A DNA stretch of 20,211 bases from CAIMZW01 sp037130455. Its GTDB lineage: Bacteria; Actinomycetota; Actinomycetes; Nanopelagicales; Nanopelagicaceae. Shown here in pieces: positions 1 to 7,415 of this stretch (position 1 is the stretch's first letter; every line of letters starts with the position of its first letter). The stretch covers positions 1 through 20,211 of the forward strand of contig JBAXSZ010000031.1 in NCBI GenBank assembly GCA_037130455.1, read 5' to 3'. The notes under the pieces were generated by a model. The model worked only from the letters and a program-made list of their open reading frames with translations, was not told the origin of the DNA and did no database searches. Position numbers and translations under genes: made by a program.

Positions 1-55
1 GAACCTAGACAGGCTGAACCAGAATCAGCTGGGCTGCCAATTACCCCATACCCCA
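1..55 (-). tRNA. tRNA-Gln (anticodon CUG), 3' end cut by window edge
   Basis: Read on the minus strand from 55, the sequence begins with acceptor strand TGGGGTA and a D-arm containing AATTGGCAG. The anticodon stem GCTGA/TCAGC is perfect and encloses the loop TTCTGGT, so the anticodon is CTG (glutamine). The sequence runs out at GGTTC, the start of the T arm, so the T loop and 3' acceptor strand lie outside the window. It sits about 55 bp downstream of gltX on the same strand. A tRNA-Gln or tRNA-Glu close to gltX is common in actinobacteria. The identity is firm from the anticodon arm; only the missing 3' part is unchecked. Confidence 0.93.
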
Positions 56-59
56 CCGT

Positions 60-77
60 TTTGAACCGCTGTTCAAA
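60..77. repeat. Small perfect inverted repeat between gltX and tRNA-Gln
   Basis: A 7-bp perfect stem (TTTGAAC at 60-66, GTTCAAA at 71-77) with the 4-nt loop CGCT lies in the gap between the gltX stop (110) and the tRNA. There is no T-tract after it on the minus strand, so it is not a convincing intrinsic terminator. It could be a processing hairpin in front of the tRNA or chance. No promoter is evident in the 54-bp gap. Confidence 0.4.
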
Positions 78-109
78 TTGGCAAGAGGCAAGGATACCTT
101 GAAAATCTG

Positions 110-1573
110 CTACTTCTGAACCGCAGTGGCAATCCGCTCTAAGGAACGTTCTCGTCCCAAAAGTTCCATCGACTCAAAAAGTGGAGGCGAAATGTGGCTT
201 CCCGTGACCGCAACTCGGATCGGCCCAAATGCGATTCGGGGCTTAAGAGCCAGACCGGTAATGAGGCTCTCGCGCAGAGCTGCCTCGATGGTGAGGTGAT
301 CCCAAGAGGAAATGGAATGGAGAGTATCCAAAGCCGCCTGCAAAACAGATTGCGATTGACTATCGGCAATTTTCGGTTGTTCTGATGCCTCGATGGCGAA
401 GTCGGTAACGAAGAGGAATTTCACCATTGCGGTTACCTCGGCCAAAGTGGCGATGCGCTCTTGGATTAACGGCAAGGTCAATCGAACCAACGCCAGTTCA
501 TCTTCGTTGCCCGTAATTACGCCATCTTTAATGAGGAATGGAGTGACGCGAGAAAGTAGATCTTCCAGATCTAGTTCCCGAATCTTGTCACCGTTAATAG
601 CTTCCAGCTTCTTCATATCAAAGCGAGCCGGACTGCTATGAACCCGTTCAACCGTGAAAAGTTCGGTGAGTTCCTTCATGGAAACATTTTCCCGATCTTC
701 ACCAGGAGACCATCCCAAGAGCGCCAAATAATTACAGATGGCTTCTGGAAGAAAACCGCGGTCACGGTACCAGGCTATGGAAACCTCGCCATTTCGTTTG
801 GAGAGTTTGGCATTGTCTTGTCCCATAACAAAAGGCAAGTGGGCAAAATGCGGGAAATCAGATTGGTTCAAGCCCATCGCTTGATAGACGCGAATCTGGC
901 GGGGCGTTGAAGAGAGCAAATCTTCGCCACGAAGTACATGGCTAATCTTCATTGACACATCATCGACTGCAACGGCCAAGGTATAGAGCGGTGATCCATC
1001 GCCACGGACTAAAACAAAGTCAGGGACAAAGTTGTGATCGAAGGTAACTTCGCCACGAATGAGATCTGTGAAAGTAGTTTCACCATCGGGCATCCGCATC
1101 CGTACTACTGGCTTTCGACCTTCGGAGATGAAAGCGGTCAACTCTGCTTCGGAGAGAGAACGACATTTGCCGTCATAGCCTGGCGCGACATTTGCCGCAC
1201 GCTGTGCCTCACGGCGAGCTTCAAGTTCATCGGAGCTGCAATAGCAGTAATAAGCATCGCCTTGATCTAAGAATTTCTGAGCCCATTCGGCGTAAATATC
1301 CATTCTTTGGCTCTGCAAATATGGTCCGTAAGGACCGCCAACTTCCGGACCCTCATCCCATTCCAGGCCAAGCCACTTCAGGGTCTCCACTGCTCGGGAA
1401 ATATATTCATCAGTCACTCGTTCGGTATCAGTATCCTCAATTCGGAAAACAAATTTCCCGCCGGTATGTCGCGCATAGGCCCAATCAAAAAGAGCCGTGC
1501 GAATATTGCCGACATGCAAATCTCCAGTCGGGGAGGGAGCGAAACGAACGCGAACTTCTTTGCTATTTGGCAC
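110..1573 (-). CDS. gltX: Glutamyl-tRNA synthetase
   Basis: This 487-residue class I aminoacyl-tRNA synthetase charges tRNA-Glu with glutamate in the cytoplasm. The N-terminal Rossmann domain opens with FAPSPTGDLHVGN, the HIGH signature as HVGN at residues 20-23. The KMSKS loop is KLSKR at 256-260, preceded by HVLRGED at 212-218. C110, C112, Y133 and C137 match the zinc-binding pattern of the E. coli-type enzyme. The C-terminal anticodon-binding half runs from about residue 310 to the end, and the length is normal. The start is GTG, overlapping the 3' end of the upstream FAH-family gene by 11 nt; an AGGGTG ribosome-binding site lies 7 nt before it, inside that gene. Translational coupling is therefore likely. 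Whether the enzyme discriminates tRNA-Glu only or also misacylates tRNA-Gln cannot be judged here; gatCAB is not in the window. Confidence 0.97.
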   Translation of the reverse strand: MPNSKEVRVRFAPSPTGDLHVGNIRTALFDWAYARHTGGKFVFRIEDTDTERVTDEYISRAVETLKWLGLEWDEGPEVGGPYGPYLQSQRMDIYAEWAQKFLDQGDAYYCYCSSDELEARREAQRAANVAPGYDGKCRSLSEAELTAFISEGRKPVVRMRMPDGETTFTDLIRGEVTFDHNFVPDFVLVRGDGSPLYTLAVAVDDVSMKISHVLRGEDLLSSTPRQIRVYQAMGLNQSDFPHFAHLPFVMGQDNAKLSKRNGEVSIAWYRDRGFLPEAICNYLALLGWSPGEDRENVSMKELTELFTVERVHSSPARFDMKKLEAINGDKIRELDLEDLLSRVTPFLIKDGVITGNEDELALVRLTLPLIQERIATLAEVTAMVKFLFVTDFAIEASEQPKIADSQSQSVLQAALDTLHSISSWDHLTIEAALRESLITGLALKPRIAFGPIRVAVTGSHISPPLFESMELLGRERSLERIATAVQK

Positions 1574-2354
1574 GAGATGACACCCTATTCGAGAGAGAAC
1601 CTATTCCTTCAATGGAAACTGTAACTTCCGCGTGCTCTGGCATGGGACCAATTCCGGCAGGAGTGCCAGTCAGGATTACATCCCCAGGAAGTAATGTCAT
1701 GACAGAACTAACGAAAGCAATTATTTCTGGAATCTTAAAAATCATAGAAGATAACGGCTCGCGCTGTTTTTCTACACCATCAACCGAAGTGGAGATAATT
1801 TGATCTGCTGGTTTATATTCGGTTTCGATCCAAGGTCCGATAGGGCAGAAAGTATCGAAACCCTTGGCACGACTCCACTGGCCATCGATCTTTTGCAAAT
1901 CTCTTGCCGTTACATCATTTGCAATCGTGTACCCGAAAATGACATCCTGGTATCTTTCCATCGGAACTTCTTTGCAGATTCGCCCGATGACAATGGCGAG
2001 TTCTCCCTCAAAATCAACCCGCTCACTCATTCGGGGCCACTGAATCGTGTCATTAGGGCCGATTACCGAAGTGTTGGGTTTAATGAAAATTATGGGTGAG
2101 GCCGGGACATCTGAGCCCATTTCGGCAGCATGGTCAGCGTAATTCTTTCCTATGCAAACCACTTTGCTCCGAGGAATGACAGGAGCCAGCAAACGAACTT
2201 CGTGGAGATCGACCACCTTTTCAGTGGGAACAATTCCAGAGTAGATGGGATCGCCCTTCAAAACCAAAATCTTGTCCTGGTCGTTAAGCACGCCAAAGAG
2301 CGGATCGGAGCCTAAATGTGCTGATTCAACCGGGCTAAACCGAACGATACGCAT
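1563..2354 (-). CDS. Fumarylacetoacetate hydrolase (FAH) family protein
   Basis: This 263-residue protein has the FAH fold, whose members hydrolyse or isomerise 2-oxo/2-hydroxy dienoates or acylpyruvates using a divalent metal. Visible signatures are GKNYADHAAEMG (69-80), the metal-ligand stretch FEGELAI (E116, E118), NDVTARDLQ with D147, KGFDTFCPIGPW (164-175) and GDVILTGTPAGIG (224-236). The frame is open to 2441, but translation most likely starts at the ATG at 2354 (MRIVRF), which fits the family's usual N-terminus; the upstream residues look unrelated and overlap the CNNM gene. A TAGAGT hexamer sits 7 nt before this ATG. The gene overlaps gltX by 11 nt, an adjacency I recall in other actinobacteria such as mycobacteria. 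The substrate is unknown: an acylpyruvase/oxaloacetate-type role or an aromatic-degradation isomerase are both possible, and no catabolic genes lie nearby. Confidence 0.9.
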   Translation of the reverse strand: MRIVRFSPVESAHLGSDPLFGVLNDQDKILVLKGDPIYSGIVPTEKVVDLHEVRLLAPVIPRSKVVCIGKNYADHAAEMGSDVPASPIIFIKPNTSVIGPNDTIQWPRMSERVDFEGELAIVIGRICKEVPMERYQDVIFGYTIANDVTARDLQKIDGQWSRAKGFDTFCPIGPWIETEYKPADQIISTSVDGVEKQREPLSSMIFKIPEIIAFVSSVMTLLPGDVILTGTPAGIGPMPEHAEVTVSIEGIGSLSNRVSSRAK

Positions 2355-2361
2355 GGAGCCA

Positions 2362-2367
2362 ACTCTA
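2362..2367 (-). promoter_or_regulatory. Possible -10 element (TAGAGT) for a near-leaderless FAH-gene transcript
   Basis: TAGAGT fits the actinobacterial -10 pattern TAnnnT and lies 7 nt before the preferred ATG at 2354, in the 64-bp gap after the CNNM gene. No clear -35 box or strong Shine-Dalgarno sequence is visible. Support is positional only. Confidence 0.3.
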
Positions 2368-2418
2368 CCGTTAAAGGGGAATGAGCTCGTTTTCTCTAGT
2401 TCCACCAGATTACTGAGA

Positions 2419-3717
2419 TTACTGTTCGCGCGAATCCCCAAGTTCCTCTGGGTTGGCGACTCGGGTGGCCAGCACCGTACCTATTCGATGGCGCCTGCCT
2501 ACAGGTCGTTCCGCAGTGAGCTTCCAGCCATAGAGGGTAATGGTGCTTCCAGGAATCGGAACTCGACCCAACTCTTTTGCGAGAAGGCCACCAATGCTAT
2601 CCACATCTTCTTTTTCCGATTCCGAGATCTCAACTTTAAAATCATCTTCGAAATCTTCAACGTGCAATCGGGCTGATATTCGCGCAGTATCTGCGTTGAG
2701 CCATTCCACCTCTTGCTCGCTATCGTCATATTCATCAGCAATTTCGCCGACTATCTCTTCCAAAATATCCTCAATGGTAATCAAACCAGCGGTGCCACCG
2801 TATTCATCAATAACGACAGCCATATGAATCTGGTCCCGCTGCATCTCCTTCAACAGTTCAGATGCAGTCTTCGTTTCTGGAACGAAGGTAGCGGCGCGAA
2901 TATGCTGTTCAATTTTCTCCGTTTGTTCTGATTCATGGTGTTCGTGAGAACGCTTCGCTAAGTCCTTGACATAAGCAATGCCTATGACATTATCCAAATT
3001 CTCGGTAATCACTGGAATTCGAGTAAAGCCAGAACGAAGTGCCAACGACAAGCCTTGTCGAAGGGTTTTGTTTCCTTCGATCCACACCATGTCAGTACGA
3101 GGAACCATAAGCTCTCGAACCAGTGTTTCTCCCAAATCAAAGACGGAGTGAATCATTTCTCGTTCGGACTCCTCCACCAATCCCCGCTCACTGGCTTGGT
3201 CAACCAAATCGCGAAGTTCGGCTTCGCTAGAAAAAGGTCCGGTCCGAAATCCTTTTCCAGGAGTAATGGCATTTCCAATGGCGATCAATACCGTTGTGAG
3301 TGGGCCCAGAATTCGCGCTAAGAAATCAGCGACAATGGCAGCCGGTCGTGCCCAAGACATTGCATACTGACGTCCCAAAGTGCGTGGCCCTACTCCTACA
3401 ACAACATAGGAAAGCGAGACCATTACAGCGATCGTGATTGCCACGCTCAACGCGTGATGGTGGGTATGTGCCAGGAAAGCATCTGCCGCGAGAACCGTCG
3501 CCGTGAGTTCGCAGGTTTTGCGAACCAACAAAAGTACGTTCAAGTATCGGTATGGCTCGTGAATTACCTTCATCAACCGTTGGGCTTGCTTTGGTTTATT
3601 TTCAATCAAATCATCGACAATCACCCTGGAGATCGAGTTAAGCGCTGATTCGCTACCTGCTAAGAACCCGGCAAATGCCAAAAGCGCAATCACGATCAGT
3701 ACCGTCGTCAGGCTCAT
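2419..3717 (-). CDS. CNNM/CorC (HlyC)-type membrane protein with CBS pair
   Basis: This is a membrane protein of about 432 residues. An N-terminal DUF21/CNNM transmembrane domain (about 1-150) starts with a hydrophobic helix ending in AGSESALNS and includes VVVGVGPRTLGRQ. A CBS-domain pair follows (about 190-310; FTRIPVITENLDNVIGIAYVKDL and the IDEYGGTAGLITIEDILEEIVGEI region), then an acidic linker and a C-terminal CorC/HlyC domain (about 335-415). Family members are linked to Mg2+/Co2+ transport or resistance; the haemolysin label is historical. The frame is open to a TTG at 3744, but the ATG at 3717 overlaps the ybeY stop as ATGA and starts just before the first membrane helix, so coupled initiation there is preferred; the ATG at 3732 is an alternative. 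It belongs to the phoH-ybeY block, as in many bacteria. Confidence 0.92.
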   Translation of the reverse strand: MSLTTVLIVIALLAFAGFLAGSESALNSISRVIVDDLIENKPKQAQRLMKVIHEPYRYLNVLLLVRKTCELTATVLAADAFLAHTHHHALSVAITIAVMVSLSYVVVGVGPRTLGRQYAMSWARPAAIVADFLARILGPLTTVLIAIGNAITPGKGFRTGPFSSEAELRDLVDQASERGLVEESEREMIHSVFDLGETLVRELMVPRTDMVWIEGNKTLRQGLSLALRSGFTRIPVITENLDNVIGIAYVKDLAKRSHEHHESEQTEKIEQHIRAATFVPETKTASELLKEMQRDQIHMAVVIDEYGGTAGLITIEDILEEIVGEIADEYDDSEQEVEWLNADTARISARLHVEDFEDDFKVEISESEKEDVDSIGGLLAKELGRVPIPGSTITLYGWKLTAERPVGRRHRIGTVLATRVANPEELGDSREQ

Positions 3718-4151
3718 TGGGAAGCTCGCCATTCTCGTAGACAATCATCTTGTAGTGCGAACATCTCTTTTTCAGTATCCGAATCCGCGTGATCAAAACC
3801 TAAAAGATGAAGCGTTCCATGAACAGTAAGCAGAGCAAGTTCCTCATCCATGGAGTGGCTCGTCACCGCAGCCGCTACTGTTGGGCACAAGACGATGTCG
3901 CCTACAACCGCTGGACCATCGCTAGCTGAAAAAGGTTTTACCTCATCCATTGGAAAAGAGAGCACATCAGTGGGGCCAGGCAAATCCATCCATTGAATAT
4001 GTAGCTCAGTCATTCTTGCTTCGTCTACCAAAGTGATGCTGATATCTGAATCTGGGTGCACTCCCATTTTCCCCAACGTGAATTGAGCAACTTGGACCAA
4101 TGCAACTTCATCACATTGTGTGTCGGATTGATTTTCAATCTCTATAGTCAT
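3714..4151 (-). CDS. ybeY: Endoribonuclease YbeY (rRNA maturation factor)
   Basis: This 145-residue single-domain metalloenzyme belongs to the YbeY/UPF0054 family, involved in 16S rRNA 3'-end maturation and ribosome quality control. The signature zinc motif H-x3-H-x5-H is intact as HGTLHLLGFDH (111-121). The family segments TDVLSFP (61-67) and GDI (84-86) are also present. Length is normal. It begins with ATG 26 bp after phoH, with AGGCG upstream as a ribosome-binding site, and ends in an ATGA overlap with the CNNM gene. The phoH-ybeY-CBS order is widely conserved and argues for one transcript acting in RNA/ribosome metabolism. Confidence 0.96.
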   Translation of the reverse strand: MTIEIENQSDTQCDEVALVQVAQFTLGKMGVHPDSDISITLVDEARMTELHIQWMDLPGPTDVLSFPMDEVKPFSASDGPAVVGDIVLCPTVAAAVTSHSMDEELALLTVHGTLHLLGFDHADSDTEKEMFALQDDCLREWRASQ

Positions 4152-4177
4152 AGTCAGCGCCTGCCGGGTGGCAAGAC

Positions 4178-5185
4178 TTAGAGATCACCGGTCCCTGAAC
4201 GCAGCGAACGGGTCACAGAAATCTTGGCTGAAGATTTTTCGTCAAATCGGCCATACGCTTCCACGATCTCCCCGACTAGACGATTTCGCACCACATCTTC
4301 GGCCGTTAATGGGATGAAGGCAATGTCTTCTACGCCATCCAAAATATCGTGAACGATTCGCAAACCAGAGGGCGTTCCGTTTGGTAGATCGACTTGCGTA
4401 ACATCGCCAGTAATTACCATTCTGGAACCGAAACCTAATCGAGTGAGGAACATTTTCATTTGTTCAGCTGAGGTGTTCTGGGCTTCATCCAAAATCACAA
4501 AGGCATCATTAAGGGTTCGACCACGCATGTATGCCAATGGCGCAATTTCGATAATGCCAGATTGCATTAACCGGGGAATTGACTCTTGATCAATCATGTC
4601 GTGCAACGCATCAAAAAGCGGACGCAAATAAGGGTCAATTTTCTCCTGCAAAGTTCCAGGAAGAAAACCTAACCTCTCCCCTGCTTCAACAGCCGGGCGC
4701 GTCAGAATAATGCGGTTTACCTGTTTTGATTGCAGGGCTTGGATCGCTTTAGCCATAGCTAAATACGTTTTGCCGGTTCCGGCTGGACCTATTCCGAAGG
4801 TAATCGTGTGTTGATCAATCGCCTCGACATAACGCTTTTGATTGGAAGTCTTTGGTCTGATCATCTTGCCACGGTTACTCAGAATGTTGAGTGAAAGAAC
4901 TTCGGCGGGATGTTCGGAAGGTTCATGACGAATCATGGCAATGGATCGGTGCAAAATCTCATCACTTAATACTTGTCCGCCGCGCAGCAGGACCAACAAT
5001 TCCTTTATAAGCGCTTCGAAATGGGCTAGCTGAGCCAAATCTCCGCCGGCGTAAATCTCATTTCCGCGCACCGTTATTTTGAGGTCAAAAAAGGTTGCTT
5101 CCAGGATTCTCAGGTATGCGTCATTGGGTCCAACGAGGGCGACCATAGGTATCGCGGTCGGGACGGTAATTAAGGCTGGTTCCAT
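4178..5185 (-). CDS. phoH: PhoH family ATPase
   Basis: This 335-residue cytoplasmic ATPase is of the PhoH (PhoH-like/YbeZ) type, whose members bind nucleotides and are linked to RNA handling with YbeY. The N-terminal region carries a short RNA-binding-like segment (about 10-75). The P-loop is GPAGTGKT (133-140), Walker B is VILDEAQN (230-237), and the TGD sensor lies at 259-261. The frame is open to a TTG at 5218 that overlaps the HIT gene. The ATG at 5185 is preferred because it matches the usual N-terminus (residues then read TVPTAIPMVALVGP) and leaves a 17-bp gap. A TAGAAT hexamer 8 nt before this ATG could be a -10 element; CGGAAC is only a weak ribosome-binding site. The length suits the family. 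Confidence 0.95.
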   Translation of the reverse strand: MEPALITVPTAIPMVALVGPNDAYLRILEATFFDLKITVRGNEIYAGGDLAQLAHFEALIKELLVLLRGGQVLSDEILHRSIAMIRHEPSEHPAEVLSLNILSNRGKMIRPKTSNQKRYVEAIDQHTITFGIGPAGTGKTYLAMAKAIQALQSKQVNRIILTRPAVEAGERLGFLPGTLQEKIDPYLRPLFDALHDMIDQESIPRLMQSGIIEIAPLAYMRGRTLNDAFVILDEAQNTSAEQMKMFLTRLGFGSRMVITGDVTQVDLPNGTPSGLRIVHDILDGVEDIAFIPLTAEDVVRNRLVGEIVEAYGRFDEKSSAKISVTRSLRSGTGDL

Positions 5186-5193
5186 TGGTTCCG

Positions 5194-5199
5194 ATTCTA
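5194..5199 (-). promoter_or_regulatory. Possible -10 element (TAGAAT) before phoH
   Basis: TAGAAT (TAnnnT) lies 8 nt upstream of the preferred phoH ATG, in the gap after the HIT stop codon. A transcript starting here would have a leader of only one or two bases. No -35 box is seen. The evidence is weak on its own. Confidence 0.25.
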
Positions 5200-5202
5200 C
5201 TT

Positions 5203-5547
5203 TTATCCTGGTGGCCAAGCCAATGGCCGTCCGCCCAAGAGATGCAGGTGAGCGTGAAAGACGCTCTGACCGGCGCTTTCCCCGGTATTAAATACCAATC
5301 GATAACCGGTGAGGCCACCGGATGCAGCCAACTCTTTCGCCACCGTGAAAAGTTCGCTCAAAGTGGAAGGAGCGAGTTCGGCTAACTCTGCGGCATTCTC
5401 TGCGTGGATTTTGGGCAGAATTAATATGTGAGTTGGCGCTTGCGGATTTATATCGGCAATTGCAAAAGCGGTTGGGCTTTCATAAAGAAAATCCAACGGG
5501 ATTTGCCCTGAGCCAAACTTGCAAAATAGGCACTCCATTTCAACCAT
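5203..5547 (-). CDS. HIT family nucleotide hydrolase/transferase
   Basis: This 114-residue protein is a Hint-type member of the histidine triad family, which cleaves nucleoside phosphoramidates or related AMP conjugates. The triad is HAHLHLL (H98, H100, H102), with H100 the expected nucleophile. The N-terminal CLFC (C6, C9) plus histidines at 40 and 48 resemble the structural zinc site found in some members. Length is normal. The start at 5547 has no Shine-Dalgarno sequence but sits 6 nt after a TAGCAT hexamer, which suggests a leaderless start; an in-frame ATG at 5538 is an alternative. It lies between rsmE and phoH, an arrangement found in actinobacteria. Its physiological substrate is unknown. 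Confidence 0.93.
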   Translation of the reverse strand: MVEMECLFCKFGSGQIPLDFLYESPTAFAIADINPQAPTHILILPKIHAENAAELAELAPSTLSELFTVAKELAASGGLTGYRLVFNTGESAGQSVFHAHLHLLGGRPLAWPPG

Positions 5548-5553
5548 GATGAA

Positions 5554-5559
5554 ATGCTA
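5554..5559 (-). promoter_or_regulatory. Possible leaderless -10 element (TAGCAT) for the HIT gene
   Basis: Immediately after the rsmE TAA stop, TAGCAT (TAnnnT) is followed by exactly 6 nt and then the ATG at 5547. No ribosome-binding site precedes this ATG. The TAG could equally be a tandem backup stop codon, so this is a candidate only. Confidence 0.35.
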
Positions 5560-6285
5560 TTACCAACGGCCAATTAAGGCTTGGATTGCTGATAGCGCCG
5601 CTACCCCGGCATGTGCCGATCTAAAAATTGGATTACCCAAGAGGGCGACCTTTCCACCAGCTTGCTCAAACTTTTGCAATTCATTCTCCGTGAGTCCGCC
5701 CTCTGGACCAATAACAACAATTATGTGGTCTAGGTGGTCTACCTGCTTCGCCGCAAAAATCTCCGACATTTTTTCTGAAGCAGCCTCATGCAGAACCAAC
5801 AGGACGGTCCCTTCGGTCATCATTTCGGGTAACTTATGGAAAGCGAACGGCTCTCCAATGTCAGGGATAGCAAATCTGCGAGATTGCTTACTGGCTGCAA
5901 CGGCGCCATTGCGCCACTTATCTTTCGAGTCACTTTGCCACTGAGAAATCGAACGCTGCGAAGTCCATGGAATGATCTTATCTACCCCGGCTTCAGTTAA
6001 TAATTCAATAGCTTCTTTTGCACGATCATGTTTGGGAAGCGCCTGAATCACAGAAATTTTTGGTGTCAAAAATTGAGAGTTACCTCGCTCAAGAATTCTC
6101 ATCTCAAACGAACTCTTCGCCCTGTTCGTTATTTCACCACGAACCCAGCTTCCCTTGCCATCTGAAACTAAAAGCTCTTCGCCAACATCCATGCGTAAAA
6201 CTTTGATTGCATGGTGGGCTTCATCTCCAGTCACCAGAAGAGCTGGTCCTTCGCTCAGTTCTTCAACAAAAAAAAGATTCAGCAT
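5560..6285 (-). CDS. rsmE: 16S rRNA (uracil-1498-N3)-methyltransferase RsmE
   Basis: This 241-residue SPOUT-superfamily enzyme methylates N3 of U1498 in 16S rRNA using S-adenosylmethionine. The N-terminal PUA-like domain carries GDEAHHAIKVLRM (20-32). The knotted C-terminal domain contains IGPEGGLTENE (192-202) and the knot segment LGNPIFRSAHAG (216-227). The last motif differs from the common LGxRVLRTxTA form but keeps the arginine at the key place. The length is normal. The ATG start is 8 bp after dnaJ on the same strand, with no strong ribosome-binding site visible. The dnaJ-rsmE adjacency is widespread. Confidence 0.95.
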   Translation of the reverse strand: MLNLFFVEELSEGPALLVTGDEAHHAIKVLRMDVGEELLVSDGKGSWVRGEITNRAKSSFEMRILERGNSQFLTPKISVIQALPKHDRAKEAIELLTEAGVDKIIPWTSQRSISQWQSDSKDKWRNGAVAASKQSRRFAIPDIGEPFAFHKLPEMMTEGTVLLVLHEAASEKMSEIFAAKQVDHLDHIIVVIGPEGGLTENELQKFEQAGGKVALLGNPIFRSAHAGVAALSAIQALIGRW

Positions 6286-6293
6286 GATTTGCG

Positions 6294-7415
6294 TCAGCGA
6301 CCGAAAGCGTCTTTAAAACGACCAAAGAATCCTGATTCCGAAGTTCGCTCGCCAATTTTGTGAACTGAAACCGTTTCTGGCTTTTCGTCGCGAACTTGAG
6401 CCAGGGAACGTAACAATTCTTCTTGCTCTTTGCTCAATTTTGTTGGAGTAAGAACTTCGACATGCACAATCAAATCACCGCGTCCACCACTTCGCAGTCT
6501 GGTGATACCGAGATCTTTAACAACCACGGTATTTCCACTCTGGAAGCCCGGCTTAATAATTATTTCTTTCGGTCCATCTAAAGTTTCTACAACAACTTTC
6601 CCGCCTAAAGCCGCTGAACTCATGGGAATCGAGATCGCAATATGCAGGTTGTTACCTTCACGTACCAAGAGATCATGCTCTTTTTCCACTATCTCCACAT
6701 AAAGATCTCCAGCGGGGCCACCTCCAGGACCGACTTCGCCTTGGCCAGAAAGGTGAATTCGATTCCCAGTTTCTACTCCCCCGGGAACCTTCACATTGAT
6801 TGTTCGGCGGGAACGGACCCGGCCATCTCCGGCGCATTCACCACAAGGATCAACAATTACCGAACCAAAACCTTGGCAATTTGCACATGGTCTAGAGGTC
6901 ATGACCTGCCCAATGAAAGATCTGGTTACTTGTTGAACTTCACCTCGACCACGACAGACTTCACAGGTCTTTGGTTTGGAGTTGCTGGCTGACCCAGATC
7001 CGGAACATTTGTCACAAGCAACCGCGGTTTCCACATTGAGTTCTCGTTCAGTGCCGAAACAGGCTTCATGCAAATCTACTTCGATTCGGATTAGTGCATC
7101 TTGCCCGGCTCGCATTCGTGGCCGTGGGCCACGTGACGATGCCCCGCCACCGAAGAATGCATCCATGATGTCGCCAAAACCAAAATTAGCCCCGCCAAAT
7201 TGCGAATAAGGATCGCCACCTAAATCATAAGTCTGTCTTTTATTAGGGTCACTGAGCACTTCATAAGCTGCAGTAATGGCCTTGAACTTATCCTGAGTCT
7301 CAGGATCTGGGTTCACGTCTGGATGAAGCTCGCGCGCCAATTTGCGGTATGAGCGTTTGATTTCATCGAAGGACGCGTCTCTGTCGACGCCTAAGGTTTG
7401 GTAGTGATCAGACAT
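6294..7415 (-). CDS. dnaJ: Molecular chaperone DnaJ
   Basis: This 373-residue type I Hsp40 stimulates DnaK ATPase activity and delivers clients. The J domain (1-70) has the essential HPD at 31-33 and is followed by a Gly/Phe-rich region (about 73-92). The zinc domain has all four CxxCxGxG repeats, with cysteine pairs 134/137, 151/154, 177/180 and 191/194. A C-terminal substrate-binding domain follows. Its ATG shares one base with the hrcA stop (TAATG), so the two are translationally coupled. In actinobacteria the copy next to hrcA is usually the second DnaJ (DnaJ2), the other being in the dnaK-grpE operon; by context this is probably DnaJ2. Confidence 0.97.
   Translation of the reverse strand: MSDHYQTLGVDRDASFDEIKRSYRKLARELHPDVNPDPETQDKFKAITAAYEVLSDPNKRQTYDLGGDPYSQFGGANFGFGDIMDAFFGGGASSRGPRPRMRAGQDALIRIEVDLHEACFGTERELNVETAVACDKCSGSGSASNSKPKTCEVCRGRGEVQQVTRSFIGQVMTSRPCANCQGFGSVIVDPCGECAGDGRVRSRRTINVKVPGGVETGNRIHLSGQGEVGPGGGPAGDLYVEIVEKEHDLLVREGNNLHIAISIPMSSAALGGKVVVETLDGPKEIIIKPGFQSGNTVVVKDLGITRLRSGGRGDLIVHVEVLTPTKLSKEQEELLRSLAQVRDEKPETVSVHKIGERTSESGFFGRFKDAFGR

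Noticed and set aside
60..77. Intrinsic terminator after gltX
   Set aside because: The stem is perfect, but no T-tract follows on the minus strand and tRNA-Gln starts right after, so termination is not supported.
1192..1803. Long plus-strand open frame opposite gltX and the FAH gene (203 codons)
   Set aside because: It is antisense to two well-identified genes, spans their junction and has no recognisable protein features; it is a shadow frame.
5519..5944. Plus-strand open frame opposite rsmE and the HIT gene
   Set aside because: Its Cys/Ser/Ala-rich composition is typical of an antisense shadow, with no motif.
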